A program made the position numbers and the translations under genes. A stretch of DNA of 64,000 bases, from positions 1 to 64,000 of the forward strand of contig NZ_CAMJOS010000009.1 in NCBI RefSeq assembly GCF_946407605.1, given 5' to 3'. Below the pieces are notes generated by a model. That model did no database searches and was not told the DNA's origin. It worked only from the letters and a program-made list of their open reading frames with translations. The DNA comes from an uncultured Prevotella sp. Its GTDB lineage: Bacteria > Bacteroidota > Bacteroidia > Bacteroidales > Bacteroidaceae. Positions 18,060-27,342 of this stretch are shown here, in pieces; the first letter of the stretch is position 1; the number at the start of each line of letters is the position of its first letter.

Positions 18060-19618
18060 AACTGAATCATCTTGTATTTGACTTTGACAAGTTTGCACAA
18101 GAGATGCAGAACTTGAAGGACAAAAAGCACTTCGACTTCCTTGTTACTATCGTTGGTGAGGACTTTGGAGAAGAAGGTCTGGGCTGTGTATATATCCTTG
18201 AGAATACCGAGAACCATGAGCGTTGTAGCGTGAAGATGCTGGCAAAGGTGGTTGATGGTGAGAGTGTGATACCTACCGTCATCAATATCTGGAAGGGTGC
18301 CGACCTGTTGGAACGTGAGTGCTTTGACTTCCTTGGCATCAAGTTCTTAGGTCATCCCGATATGCGTCGTCTGTTCCTTCGTAATGACTTCAAGGGCTAT
18401 CCTCTTCGTAAAGATTTCAAGGCTTCTGATGAGTATAGCCTTGATGATGATGATGAGCCTGACTATGGTATTGAATACTCACTCGATCGCGACGGTCATT
18501 TGCAGCAGAAGGAGAATAAACTCTTCACCTCTGACGACTATGTCATTAATATCGGTCCTCAACACCCATCTACCCATGGTGTGCTTCGTCTTCAAACGGT
18601 GCTCAATGGTGAAACAGTGAAGCGTATCTATCCCCATCTGGGTTATATCCATCGTGGTATAGAGAAGATGTGGGAGTCGATGACCTATCCTCAGACGCTG
18701 GCTCTGACCGACCGTCTGAACTACCTTTGTGCTATGCAGCAGCGTCATGCGCTGGTGGGCGTTATTGAGGAGGCTATGGAGGTAGAACTTACAGACCGTA
18801 TCCATTATATCCGTACCATCATGGATGAGTTGCAGCGTCTAGACAGCCACCTGCTGTTCACCTCTTGCTGTGCTCAGGACTTGGGCGCCCTCACAGCTTT
18901 CCTCTATGGAATGCGTGATCGTGAGCATGTGCTTAATGTGATGGAGGAAACCACTGGTGGACGCCTTATTCAGAACTATTATAGAATAGGTGGCCTGCAG
19001 GACGACATTGATCCTAACTTCGTAAACAACGTGAAGGAACTCTGTAAGTACCTGCGTCCTATGATTAAGGAGTATATGGATGTGTTTGGCGATAACATTA
19101 TTGCCCACAACCGTCTGGAGAACGTTGGACCCATGTCGCTTGGCGACTGTATTAATTATGGTGTCACAGGTCCTGCAGGTCGTGCATCTGGTTGGAAGAA
19201 CGACGTTCGTAAGAACCATCCCTACGATATGTACGACAAGGTGAACTTCGAGCAGATTACTTTCGACACATGTGACTCAATGGGTCGTTATCTTGTTCAT
19301 ATCAACGAGATGTATCAGAGCTTGGATATCATCGAACAGCTCATTGACAATATTCCTGAGGGCGACTTCTATGTGAAGCAGAAGCCTATCATCAAGGTGC
19401 CCGAGGGTCAGTGGTACTTCTCTGTAGAGGGTGCTGCAGGTGAGTTCGGCGTTTATCTCGACTCTAACGGCGACAAGATTCCTTACCGCATGAAAATGCG
19501 TCCTATGGGTCTATCGCTCGTGGGTGCCCTCGACCCGATGCTGCGTGGCCAGAAAATTGCTGACTTGGTGACTACTGGTGCTGCCATTGATATTGTTATA
19601 CCCGACATTGACAGATAA
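18056..19618 (+). CDS. nuoCD: fused NADH-quinone oxidoreductase subunits C and D
   Basis: One 520-residue chain contains NuoC (about 1-130, with FDFLGIKFLGHPDMRRL) joined through an acidic linker to NuoD (about 155-520, with NIGPQHPSTHGVLRL and HLGYIHRGIEKMWE). Together they form the quinone-reducing module; NuoD lines the quinone pocket with the conserved His/Tyr region. The fusion is also found in Enterobacteria and, as I recall, is normal in Bacteroidetes. The next gene is nuoH only 11 bases later: nuoE, nuoF and nuoG, which would bind NADH and FMN, are absent here. Confidence 0.95.
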   Translation: MKLNHLVFDFDKFAQEMQNLKDKKHFDFLVTIVGEDFGEEGLGCVYILENTENHERCSVKMLAKVVDGESVIPTVINIWKGADLLERECFDFLGIKFLGHPDMRRLFLRNDFKGYPLRKDFKASDEYSLDDDDEPDYGIEYSLDRDGHLQQKENKLFTSDDYVINIGPQHPSTHGVLRLQTVLNGETVKRIYPHLGYIHRGIEKMWESMTYPQTLALTDRLNYLCAMQQRHALVGVIEEAMEVELTDRIHYIRTIMDELQRLDSHLLFTSCCAQDLGALTAFLYGMRDREHVLNVMEETTGGRLIQNYYRIGGLQDDIDPNFVNNVKELCKYLRPMIKEYMDVFGDNIIAHNRLENVGPMSLGDCINYGVTGPAGRASGWKNDVRKNHPYDMYDKVNFEQITFDTCDSMGRYLVHINEMYQSLDIIEQLIDNIPEGDFYVKQKPIIKVPEGQWYFSVEGAAGEFGVYLDSNGDKIPYRMKMRPMGLSLVGALDPMLRGQKIADLVTTGAAIDIVIPDIDR

Positions 19619-19629
19619 AAGAAGAAGGT

Positions 19630-20727
19630 ATGGAACATATATTTGATTTTTCACAAGTAACCACCTGGTTCCACGAGCTGCTGACGCAGACGCTGGGTCT
19701 GGGCGAATTCTTAGCAATCTTGATAGAGTGTGTGCTGGTTGGATCTGTCATACTGGGCGCCTATTCTGTCATTGCTATGATTCTTATTTTCATGGAGCGT
19801 AAGGTCTGCGCATACTTCCAGTGCCGTATTGGCCCGGTTCGTGTAGGTCCTTGGGGCTTGCTGCAGGTGCTGGCCGACGTGCTGAAGATGCTTATCAAGG
19901 AGATTTTCTTCGTTGACAAAGCAGATAAACTGCTCTATATTGTTGCTCCCTTCCTGGTTATCATCGGCTCTGTTGGCGCTTTTGCCTTCCTGCCCTGGAA
20001 CCGTGGTGCTCACATCCTCGATTTTAACGTAGGTGTATTCCTGCTCACCGCGATTTCCTCTATTGGTGTAGTAGGCATCTTCTTGGCTGGTTGGGGTTCT
20101 AACAACAAGTACTCTGTTGTATCGGCCATGCGTGCTGCTGTGCAGATGATTTCTTACGAGATGTCTCTCTGTCTCTGCCTGATTACTGCCGTCATCTTGA
20201 CTGGCACCATGCAGGTTAGTGGTATCGTTGAGGCTCAGGCCGGACCTTGGGGCTGGCTCATCGTACAGGGTCATGTTCCCGCTATCATCGCTTTCCTCGT
20301 ATTCCTTGTAGCAGGTAATGCTGAGGCTAATCGTGGCCCGTTCGATATGGCTGAGGCTGAAAGTGAGTTGACCGCTGGCCATCATACCGAGTATTCAGGT
20401 ATGGGCTTCGGCTTCTTCTATCTGGCTGAGTTCCTCAACCTGTTTATCATTGCTGGTATCGCTGCTACCGTATTCTTGGGTGGCTGGGCACCTATTCAGA
20501 TTGGTGTAGATGCCTTCGATGAGGTGATGCAGTATATTCCTGGCATCGTTTGGTTCATGGGTAAGGCTTTCCTGCTGGTTTGGCTGCTCATGTGGATTAA
20601 GTGGACGTTCCCCCGTCTGCGTATCGACCAGATTCTGAAACTGGAGTGGAAGTATCTTATGCCACTGGCACTCATCAACCTGGTGCTGATGACAGTTGTC
20701 GTGGCCTTTGGCTTATATATTAAATAA
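19630..20727 (+). CDS. nuoH: NADH-quinone oxidoreductase subunit H
   Basis: This is the membrane subunit that, with NuoB and NuoD, forms the quinone access channel and couples reduction to pumping. At 365 aa it has about eight to nine transmembrane helices. It carries the ND1 signatures ERKVCAYFQCRIGPVRVGP and RGPFDMAEAESELTAG, plus the tail KWTFPRLRIDQ. It follows nuoCD by 11 bases and is followed by nuoI after 11 bases. Confidence 0.95.
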   Translation: MEHIFDFSQVTTWFHELLTQTLGLGEFLAILIECVLVGSVILGAYSVIAMILIFMERKVCAYFQCRIGPVRVGPWGLLQVLADVLKMLIKEIFFVDKADKLLYIVAPFLVIIGSVGAFAFLPWNRGAHILDFNVGVFLLTAISSIGVVGIFLAGWGSNNKYSVVSAMRAAVQMISYEMSLCLCLITAVILTGTMQVSGIVEAQAGPWGWLIVQGHVPAIIAFLVFLVAGNAEANRGPFDMAEAESELTAGHHTEYSGMGFGFFYLAEFLNLFIIAGIAATVFLGGWAPIQIGVDAFDEVMQYIPGIVWFMGKAFLLVWLLMWIKWTFPRLRIDQILKLEWKYLMPLALINLVLMTVVVAFGLYIK

Positions 20728-20738
20728 GGTATAGCAAA

Positions 20739-21284
20739 ATGGAAGATAACAAATCATATTTCGGAGAAATAGGGCGTGGTATCAAGACGTTGGCTACCGG
20801 TATGAAGGTGACCTTGAAGGAATACGCCAAGGATTACTGGACCAATAAATGTACTGAGCAGTACCCTGAGAACCGTAAGACTACGCTCCATGTGGCTAAG
20901 CGCCATCGCGGACGTTTGGTCTTCAAACGCAACGAGGAAGGTGCCTATAAGTGCACCGCTTGTACGCTCTGCGAAAAAGCCTGTCCTAACGGTACTATCA
21001 AGATTACCGCCCACATGGAAGAAGACCCTGAGACGGGCAAAAAGAAGAAGGTGCTTGACGATTATCAGTACGACCTTGGCGACTGCATGTTCTGCCAGCT
21101 TTGTACCAATGCCTGCAACTTCGATGCTATTGAGTTTACCAACGACTTCGAGAATGCCACGTTCAGTCGTGGCGCTCTGGTCCTCCACCTCGACAAGGAG
21201 GTATACGAGGGCGGTTCACTGCCCAACATCTTGGAGGGTGGCGCTGACTGGCAGGTCGGTAAGTTTAACACTAAAAAGAAGTAA
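20739..21284 (+). CDS. nuoI: NADH-quinone oxidoreductase subunit I (2x4Fe-4S)
   Basis: This is a ferredoxin-like subunit that relays electrons to cluster N2. Two cluster motifs are visible, CTACTLCEKACP (about 74-85) and CMFCQLCTNACNF (about 112-124); the second has Asn where Pro is more usual. The 181-residue length includes N-terminal amphipathic and C-terminal extensions. With NuoEFG missing from the operon, this subunit is the likely entry point for electrons from a soluble donor such as ferredoxin; that is inference. Confidence 0.94.
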   Translation: MEDNKSYFGEIGRGIKTLATGMKVTLKEYAKDYWTNKCTEQYPENRKTTLHVAKRHRGRLVFKRNEEGAYKCTACTLCEKACPNGTIKITAHMEEDPETGKKKKVLDDYQYDLGDCMFCQLCTNACNFDAIEFTNDFENATFSRGALVLHLDKEVYEGGSLPNILEGGADWQVGKFNTKKK

Positions 21285-21292
21285 ACTGCACT

Positions 21293-21802
21293 ATGGCTAG
21301 TATAGTAGTATTTTCTATTCTCGCTCTTGTCATTCTGGGTTCAGCCCTGTTGTGTGTGACAACGAAGCGAATCATGAGAGCCGCCACCTATATGTTGTTC
21401 GTGCTCTTTGGGGTAGCAGGTCTTTACTTCCTGCTCGATTACACCTACCTGGGTGCTGCTCAGATTGCTGTTTACGCTGGTGGCGTAACGATGATCTATG
21501 TATTTGCCATCCAGTTGGTTAGCAAGCAGACACTGCAGGGTATGGTAGGGCATATAAAGTGCTCACGCATGCTTCAGGGCTTGCTTCTCTCTGTGGTAGG
21601 TCTGGCAACGGTAGCTGTTGTTTTCCTGAAGAACAGCTTTATAAGCGCCGCTACGACCGACGAGTTGCCTATGGATCAGATTGGAACCGCCCTGCTGGGT
21701 AGTGACAAGTATCAGTATGTGTTGCCGTTCGAGTTTATCTCAGTATTCCTGCTGGCATGTATCATCGGCGGTTTGGTTGTATCACGTAAAAAGGAGGATT
21801 AA
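21293..21802 (+). CDS. nuoJ: NADH-quinone oxidoreductase subunit J
   Basis: This is a membrane subunit near the quinone site with five transmembrane helices. The 169-aa product contains the family segment LDYTYLGAAQIAVYAGGVTMIYVFAI (third helix with its pi-bulge region). It starts 8 bases after the nuoI stop and ends 3 bases before nuoK. Confidence 0.93.
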   Translation: MASIVVFSILALVILGSALLCVTTKRIMRAATYMLFVLFGVAGLYFLLDYTYLGAAQIAVYAGGVTMIYVFAIQLVSKQTLQGMVGHIKCSRMLQGLLLSVVGLATVAVVFLKNSFISAATTDELPMDQIGTALLGSDKYQYVLPFEFISVFLLACIIGGLVVSRKKED

Positions 21803-21805
21803 GCT

Positions 21806-22114
21806 ATGGTACCTGTAGAATGTTATTTTGTGCTGAGTGCACTGCTGTTCTTCATCGGCGTCTATGGTTTCGTCACCCGTCGCAACCTCATCGCTATGCT
21901 CATCTCTATCGAGCTGGTGCTCAATGCCGTTGATATCAACTTCGCAGCGTTCAACCGCCTGCTGTTCCCCGGTGAGCTCGAGGGCTTCTTCATGACGCTC
22001 TTCTCAATCGGTGTGAGTGCAGCCGAGAGTGCTGTGGCTATCGCGATTATTATTAATGTGTTCCGCAATTTCAAGAGTGACAGCGTGGACGCTATTTCTA
22101 ACATGAAAGGATAA
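21806..22114 (+). CDS. nuoK: NADH-quinone oxidoreductase subunit K
   Basis: This is a three-helix membrane subunit whose buried glutamates form part of the proton path. The 102-residue sequence has GVYGFVTRRNLIAMLISIEL and VSAAESAVAIAIIINVF, matching NuoK, including the Glu in each of the last two helices. It is tightly packed between nuoJ and nuoL. Confidence 0.94.
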   Translation: MVPVECYFVLSALLFFIGVYGFVTRRNLIAMLISIELVLNAVDINFAAFNRLLFPGELEGFFMTLFSIGVSAAESAVAIAIIINVFRNFKSDSVDAISNMKG

Positions 22115-22123
22115 AACGACGCT

Positions 22124-24115
22124 ATGATCTACGAATTATCTTATTTGATTCTGCTTCTGCCGCTACTGTCCTTCATCGTGTTGGGACTGGCAGGCATGAA
22201 GATGCAGCACAAGACTGCCGGACTTATCGGTACTTGTTCGCTGTCACTGGTTACGATTCTCTCTTACTGGACGGCAATCACTTATTTCACTGCCGACCGT
22301 ACTGCTGAGGGTGTGTATCAGACTATCGTGCCCTTCAACTTCACATGGTTGCCTCTGGGCAATCTCCACTTCGACATGGGTATCCTCCTGGATCCTATTT
22401 CGGTGATGATGCTCATTGTCATCTCAACTGTGTCGTTGATGGTTCACATCTACTCATTCGGCTATATGCACGGTGAGAAAGGTTTCCAGCGTTACTACGC
22501 TTTCCTAAGCCTCTTCACCATGTCAATGCTGGGCTTGGTTTTGGCCACCAACATCTTCCAGATGTATATGTTCTGGGAGCTCGTGGGTGTTTCTTCTTAC
22601 CTGCTCATCGGCTTCTACTATCCTTTGAAGCCCGCCATTGCAGCCAGTAAGAAAGCTTTCATCGTGACCCGCTTTGCCGATATGTTCTTCCTGATTGGTA
22701 TTCTGACCTTCGGCTACTACACCGATTCGTTCAGCTTCTCGTTTGCTGGCGATATCGTGATGGGGCAGGGCACCACACCGTTCATCGAGGGCAATATGGC
22801 CAAGGCCGTTGCCGCAGGAGGTTTTATCCTGCCTACAGCCCTTGTGCTGATGTTCATCGGTGGTGCTGGTAAGAGTGCTATGTTCCCCTTGCACATCTGG
22901 TTGCCCGATGCTATGGAGGGCCCGACGCCTGTATCTGCACTTATCCACGCTGCTACGATGGTGGTGGCTGGTGTGTTCCAGATTGCACGTATGTTCCCCC
23001 TCTGGATTGAGTATGCCCCCGAGGCCATGTCGATTGTGGTTTGGGTGGGTGTTATCACCGCCTTCTATGCTGCTGCTGTGGCTTGCGCCCAGAGCGACAT
23101 CAAACGTGTACTGGCCTTCTCAACCATCTCGCAGATTGCCTTTATGATGGTGGCTCTGGGTGTATCGCTACCTGGTCATCATGGTGCTATCCTCGATAAT
23201 CATGCACAGCTGGGTTACATGGCTGGTATGTTCCACCTGTTTACTCATGCTATGTTCAAGGCTTGTCTGTTCCTGGGTGCCGGATGTATCATCCACGCTG
23301 TTCACAGCAATGAGATGGCTCTGATGGGTGGTCTGCGCAAGTACATGCCTATCACTCACATCACCTTCCTCATTTCGTGTCTGGCCATCGCTGGTATCCC
23401 ATTCTTCTCGGGCTTCAGCTCAAAGGATGAGATTATTACTGCCTGCATGGAGTACAGCCCGGTAGTAGGTTGGATCATGACTGGTATCGCTGCCATGACT
23501 GCCTTCTATATGTTCCGTTTGTACTACGGCATCTTCTGGGGTACAGAGAACAAGGAGGCTCATGAGAACCATACTCCCCATGAGGCTCCGTTGACGATGA
23601 CCATTCCTCTAATAGTGCTCTGCATCATCACTATGGGTGTAGGTATCTATTCTACATTGGCAGGCTTCATGGAGTGGGGTGGTAGCTTTGGCAGCTTCGT
23701 TTCTGCTGCTGGTACCGACTACACTATCCACTTCAACACTCAGATTGCTGCTACCTCTACTGTGATTGCTATTCTGAGCATTTGCTTGGCCACCTATATT
23801 TATAAAGGTGAGAACCAGCCTATTGCTGACCGTCTTTATAAGACGTTCCCCAAGTTGCATCGTGCAGCCTACAAGCGTTTCTATCAGGACGAGATTTGGC
23901 AGTATGTCACCCACCGCATCATCTTCCGCTGCGTCTCTACGCCAATAGCCTGGTTCGACCGCCACGTTGTTGACGGCACGTTTAACTTTATGGCTTGGGG
24001 TGCTAACGAAGGCGGTGAGAGCCTGCGTGCTTGGCAGAGTGGCGATGTACGTAAGTATGCTGTGTGGTTCCTCACTGGCACAGTGGCATTAACGCTCGTT
24101 TTACTTGCTTTATAA
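22124..24115 (+). CDS. nuoL: NADH-quinone oxidoreductase subunit L
   Basis: This is the antiporter-like distal pump subunit of complex I. At 663 aa it has about 16 helices. It carries the family sites FWELVGVSSYLLIGFYY, LHIWLPDAMEGPTPVSALIHAATMV and the lysine/histidine-lined broken helix region, plus a long C-terminal lateral segment. The stop is followed by two copies of a 16-bp direct repeat before nuoM. Confidence 0.95.
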   Translation: MIYELSYLILLLPLLSFIVLGLAGMKMQHKTAGLIGTCSLSLVTILSYWTAITYFTADRTAEGVYQTIVPFNFTWLPLGNLHFDMGILLDPISVMMLIVISTVSLMVHIYSFGYMHGEKGFQRYYAFLSLFTMSMLGLVLATNIFQMYMFWELVGVSSYLLIGFYYPLKPAIAASKKAFIVTRFADMFFLIGILTFGYYTDSFSFSFAGDIVMGQGTTPFIEGNMAKAVAAGGFILPTALVLMFIGGAGKSAMFPLHIWLPDAMEGPTPVSALIHAATMVVAGVFQIARMFPLWIEYAPEAMSIVVWVGVITAFYAAAVACAQSDIKRVLAFSTISQIAFMMVALGVSLPGHHGAILDNHAQLGYMAGMFHLFTHAMFKACLFLGAGCIIHAVHSNEMALMGGLRKYMPITHITFLISCLAIAGIPFFSGFSSKDEIITACMEYSPVVGWIMTGIAAMTAFYMFRLYYGIFWGTENKEAHENHTPHEAPLTMTIPLIVLCIITMGVGIYSTLAGFMEWGGSFGSFVSAAGTDYTIHFNTQIAATSTVIAILSICLATYIYKGENQPIADRLYKTFPKLHRAAYKRFYQDEIWQYVTHRIIFRCVSTPIAWFDRHVVDGTFNFMAWGANEGGESLRAWQSGDVRKYAVWFLTGTVALTLVLLAL

Positions 24116-24117
24116 AG

Positions 24118-24149
24118 CGTAATAACGATATAACGTAATAACGATATAA
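24118..24149 (+). repeat. two tandem copies of a 16-bp unit between nuoL and nuoM
   Basis: CGTAATAACGATATAA occurs twice head to tail, filling the whole nuoL-nuoM gap just before the nuoM start. No Shine-Dalgarno-like site is present in it. A copy-number change would alter spacing to nuoM. Confidence 0.85.
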
Positions 24150-24154
24150 CGACT

Positions 24155-25663
24155 ATGAATATATTAAGTTTATTCGTTTTGATTCCCGCCCTGATGCTTC
24201 TGGGATTGTGGATTGCCCGCAACCTCAACCAGGTGCGTGGCGTGATGGTGGCAGGTTCGTCTTGCTTGCTTGCCCTGTCAATATGGCTTTGCTATTATTT
24301 CGTAACCGAGCGTAATGGCGGCAATACCGACGAGATGTTGCTGGTAGCCTCTATGCCTTGGTTCAAACCTCTGAATATCGCTTACAGCGTGGGTGTCGAT
24401 GGTATCTCTGTCGTCATGCTGCTGCTGTCAAGTATCATCGTGTTCACAGGTACCTTCGCCTCTTGGCAGCTGAAGCCTCTTACCAAGGAGTACTTCCTTT
24501 GGTTCACCCTGCTTTCTACGGGTGTGTTTGGCTTCTTTATCTGCACTGACATGTTCACCATGTTCATGTTCTATGAGGTGGCTCTGATTCCTATGTACCT
24601 CTTGATTGGTGTGTGGGGTTCTGGCCGCAAGGAGTATTCTGCCATGAAGCTGACGCTGATGCTGATGGGTGGTTCAGCCCTGCTGATTCTCGGCGTGCTG
24701 GGTATCTACTACTTCAGTGGTCACACCACGATGAATGTCAACGAGATTGCTGCTATGCACAACATTCCCGAGGAGATTCAGAATGCGTTCTTCCCCTTCA
24801 TCTTCATTGGATTTGGTGTGTTGGGTGCTTTGTTCCCCTTCCACACATGGTCTCCCGATGGTCATGCTTCTGCGCCTACTGCAGTATCAATGCTCCATGC
24901 TGGCGTGCTGATGAAGCTTGGAGGTTACGGCTGTTTCCGTCTGGCCATGTACCTGCTGCCTGACGCTGCCCAGAACCTCTCGTGGATATTCCTCATCCTG
25001 ACCACCATCTCTGTGGTCTATGGTGCCCTGAGCGCTTGCGTGCAGACCGACCTGAAGTATATCAACGCTTATTCTTCAGTATCACACTGCGGTTTGGTAC
25101 TCTTTGCCCTGCTCATGATGCAGCAGACGGCTTGTACAGGTGCCATCCTGCAGATGTTGTCTCACGGTTTGATGACGGCTCTCTTCTTCGCCCTCATCGG
25201 TATGATCTACGGACGTACCCACACTCGTGATATCCGCGAGTTGGCAGGTTTGATGAAGATTATGCCATTCTTGGCTGTGGGCTATGTCATCGCTGGTTTG
25301 GCTAATCTGGGTCTGCCCGGCTTCTCAGGCTTCATTGCTGAGATGACCATCTTTGTTGGCTCTTTTGGAGCCCACGAGGTTGCTGGCGACCCCTCATCGT
25401 CGTTCCGCATGGTGGCTACCATCATCGCCTGTACGTCGATTGTGGTAACGGCTGTCTACATCCTGCGTGTGGTAGGTAAGATTCTCTATGGCGAGGTTGA
25501 GAACAAGCACTTCCTGGAACTTACCGATGCAACATGGGACGAGCGCGTGGCTGTGTGCTGCCTCATATTCTGTGTGGCTGGTCTGGGTTGCGCTCCTTTC
25601 TTCTTCAGCGATATGATTTCGCCTGCCGCTGGAAATATTCTCAAGTCAATTGGTGTAATGTAA
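24155..25663 (+). CDS. nuoM: NADH-quinone oxidoreductase subunit M
   Basis: This is the second antiporter-like proton-pumping subunit, with about 14 transmembrane helices in 502 aa. Signatures include MFMFYEVALIPMYLLIGVWG, the TM7-8 region FPFHTWSPDGHASAPTAVS (shortened relative to NuoL) and NLGLPGFSGFIAE. The start ATG follows the duplicated 16-bp repeat by 5 bases. Confidence 0.95.
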   Translation: MNILSLFVLIPALMLLGLWIARNLNQVRGVMVAGSSCLLALSIWLCYYFVTERNGGNTDEMLLVASMPWFKPLNIAYSVGVDGISVVMLLLSSIIVFTGTFASWQLKPLTKEYFLWFTLLSTGVFGFFICTDMFTMFMFYEVALIPMYLLIGVWGSGRKEYSAMKLTLMLMGGSALLILGVLGIYYFSGHTTMNVNEIAAMHNIPEEIQNAFFPFIFIGFGVLGALFPFHTWSPDGHASAPTAVSMLHAGVLMKLGGYGCFRLAMYLLPDAAQNLSWIFLILTTISVVYGALSACVQTDLKYINAYSSVSHCGLVLFALLMMQQTACTGAILQMLSHGLMTALFFALIGMIYGRTHTRDIRELAGLMKIMPFLAVGYVIAGLANLGLPGFSGFIAEMTIFVGSFGAHEVAGDPSSSFRMVATIIACTSIVVTAVYILRVVGKILYGEVENKHFLELTDATWDERVAVCCLIFCVAGLGCAPFFFSDMISPAAGNILKSIGVM

Positions 25664-25682
25664 AAATAGGAGGAAAAAGATT

Positions 25683-27125
25683 ATGAACTATTCACAATTT
25701 TTGAATATGATTCCCGAGGCAACTCTGATGTTGGCCTTGATTATCGTTTTCTGCGCCGACTTTGCATTACACAAAAGCGAGCGCAAGACCTATGTGCTGA
25801 GCGTACTCACTGGTGCCTTACTGCTTTGTCAGTTGGTTCCCTGCTTCTTGGCAGAGCCCACTTCGGCATTCGGAGGCCTCTATGTTACATATCCCATTGT
25901 CAACGTGATGAAGACCATACTCACTTTGGGTACATTCATCGTTGTGGTGATGTCGCAGTCGTGGCTTAAGAATAACGTTTGCAAGATTTCCGGCGAGTAC
26001 TATGTGTTGGTACTTTCTACGCTGCTGGGTATGTATATGATGATGTCGAGTGGACACTTCCTCCTGTTCTTCTTAGGACTCGAGATGGCCTCTGTGCCTA
26101 TGGCATGTCTTGTTGCTTTCGACCGCTATAAGAAGAAGTCTGCTGAGGCTGCCGCCAAGTATATCCTCACAGCCACCTTCTCGAGCGGCGTGATGCTCTA
26201 TGGCATCTCGTTCCTCTATGGTGCTGTAGGCACACTCTATTTCGACGATATGGCTGCACAGATGCAGCTCACCCCGCTCACCATCATGGGTATGGTGTTC
26301 TTCTTCAGCGGCTTGGGCTTCAAGATTTCGCTGGTGCCCTTCCACTTCTGGACGGCTGACACCTACGAGGGTGCTCCTACGCCTGTCACAGGTTATCTGA
26401 GTGTTGTGTCTAAGGGTGCTGCCACGCTGACGCTGGCTATTATCCTCATGCACGTCTTCGGACGCATGGTGGAATACTGGGAGCCCCTGCTCTGGATAGT
26501 TATCATGCTTACCATCACCGTGGGCAACCTCTTGGCTATCCGTCAGAACGAGTTGAAGCGCTTCATGGCCTTCTCATCAATCTCGCAGGCAGGTTATATC
26601 ATGCTGGCTGTGGTAGGCAATAGCGCTACCAGCCTCACCGCTCTTACCTTCTATGTGCTGGTTTACGTGGCTGCCAATATGGCTGTCTTCACGGTTATCA
26701 GTACTGTTGAAGAGAACAACGGCGGCAAGACACAGATGAGCGCCTACAACGGTCTCTATCAGACCAACCCCAAGTTGGCCCTTCTGATGACCCTCGCACT
26801 CTTCTCGCTGGCAGGCATTCCTCCCTTCGCAGGTATGTTCTCTAAGTTCTTCGTATTCATGGCTGCTGTAGGTGGTCACGAGAGTGCACCTTTCTGGCCC
26901 TACTTCGTGGTGTTCATCGCCCTGATCAACACCGTGGTGAGCTTGTACTACTATCTGCTTATCGTCAAGGCCATGTATATCACAAAGGAAGAGAATCCTC
27001 TGCCTACTTTCCGCAATGGTGCTGCCATCAACTGGAGCCTCGCCATTTGCACTGTGGGCATCCTGCTCTTCGGCATCTGCTCGTGCATCTACGAATGGAT
27101 AGATAAAGCTGCCACAGCACTCTAA
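25683..27125 (+). CDS. nuoN: NADH-quinone oxidoreductase subunit N
   Basis: This is the third antiporter-like subunit, 480 aa with about 14 helices. FFLGLEMASVPMACLVAF, SLVPFHFWTADTYEGAPTPVTGYLSV and SLAGIPPFAGMFSKFF fit NuoN/ND2. AGGAGG-like GGAGGAAAAAG sits before its ATG, one of the few strong ribosome sites here. It is the last gene of the operon; an intrinsic terminator begins about 20 bases after the stop. Confidence 0.95.
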   Translation: MNYSQFLNMIPEATLMLALIIVFCADFALHKSERKTYVLSVLTGALLLCQLVPCFLAEPTSAFGGLYVTYPIVNVMKTILTLGTFIVVVMSQSWLKNNVCKISGEYYVLVLSTLLGMYMMMSSGHFLLFFLGLEMASVPMACLVAFDRYKKKSAEAAAKYILTATFSSGVMLYGISFLYGAVGTLYFDDMAAQMQLTPLTIMGMVFFFSGLGFKISLVPFHFWTADTYEGAPTPVTGYLSVVSKGAATLTLAIILMHVFGRMVEYWEPLLWIVIMLTITVGNLLAIRQNELKRFMAFSSISQAGYIMLAVVGNSATSLTALTFYVLVYVAANMAVFTVISTVEENNGGKTQMSAYNGLYQTNPKLALLMTLALFSLAGIPPFAGMFSKFFVFMAAVGGHESAPFWPYFVVFIALINTVVSLYYYLLIVKAMYITKEENPLPTFRNGAAINWSLAICTVGILLFGICSCIYEWIDKAATAL

Positions 27126-27145
27126 TCTCCATTCTTACATCAATA

Positions 27146-27187
27146 AAAAAGAATCCGGACCGCAAGAGCGACCCGGATTTTTTTATT
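27146..27187 (+). terminator. nuo operon terminator
   Basis: Stem AATCCGG (27152-27158)/CCGGATT (27173-27179), flanked by A6 before and T7 after, so it could act in both directions. Confidence 0.85.
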
Positions 27188-27285
27188 GCTTAATCTTTAT
27201 TTTTCATTCAAATGCTTTCTATGTCTTAAAGGAATAGGCTTTATACCTCTAAAGGGTCACTCGTACTCGGAAAAACTCAAATTAA

Positions 27286-27317
27286 TTTGGTTTTTCGCTT
27301 AATTTGCAGTACCTTTG
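27286..27317 (+). promoter_or_regulatory. promoter of HAD-panB group
   Basis: TTTG (27286-27289), 20 bases, TACCTTTG (27310-27317): exact consensus, 26 bases before the HAD start. Confidence 0.82.
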
Positions 27318-27342
27318 CACCCGATTTTAAGATGATATTGAA

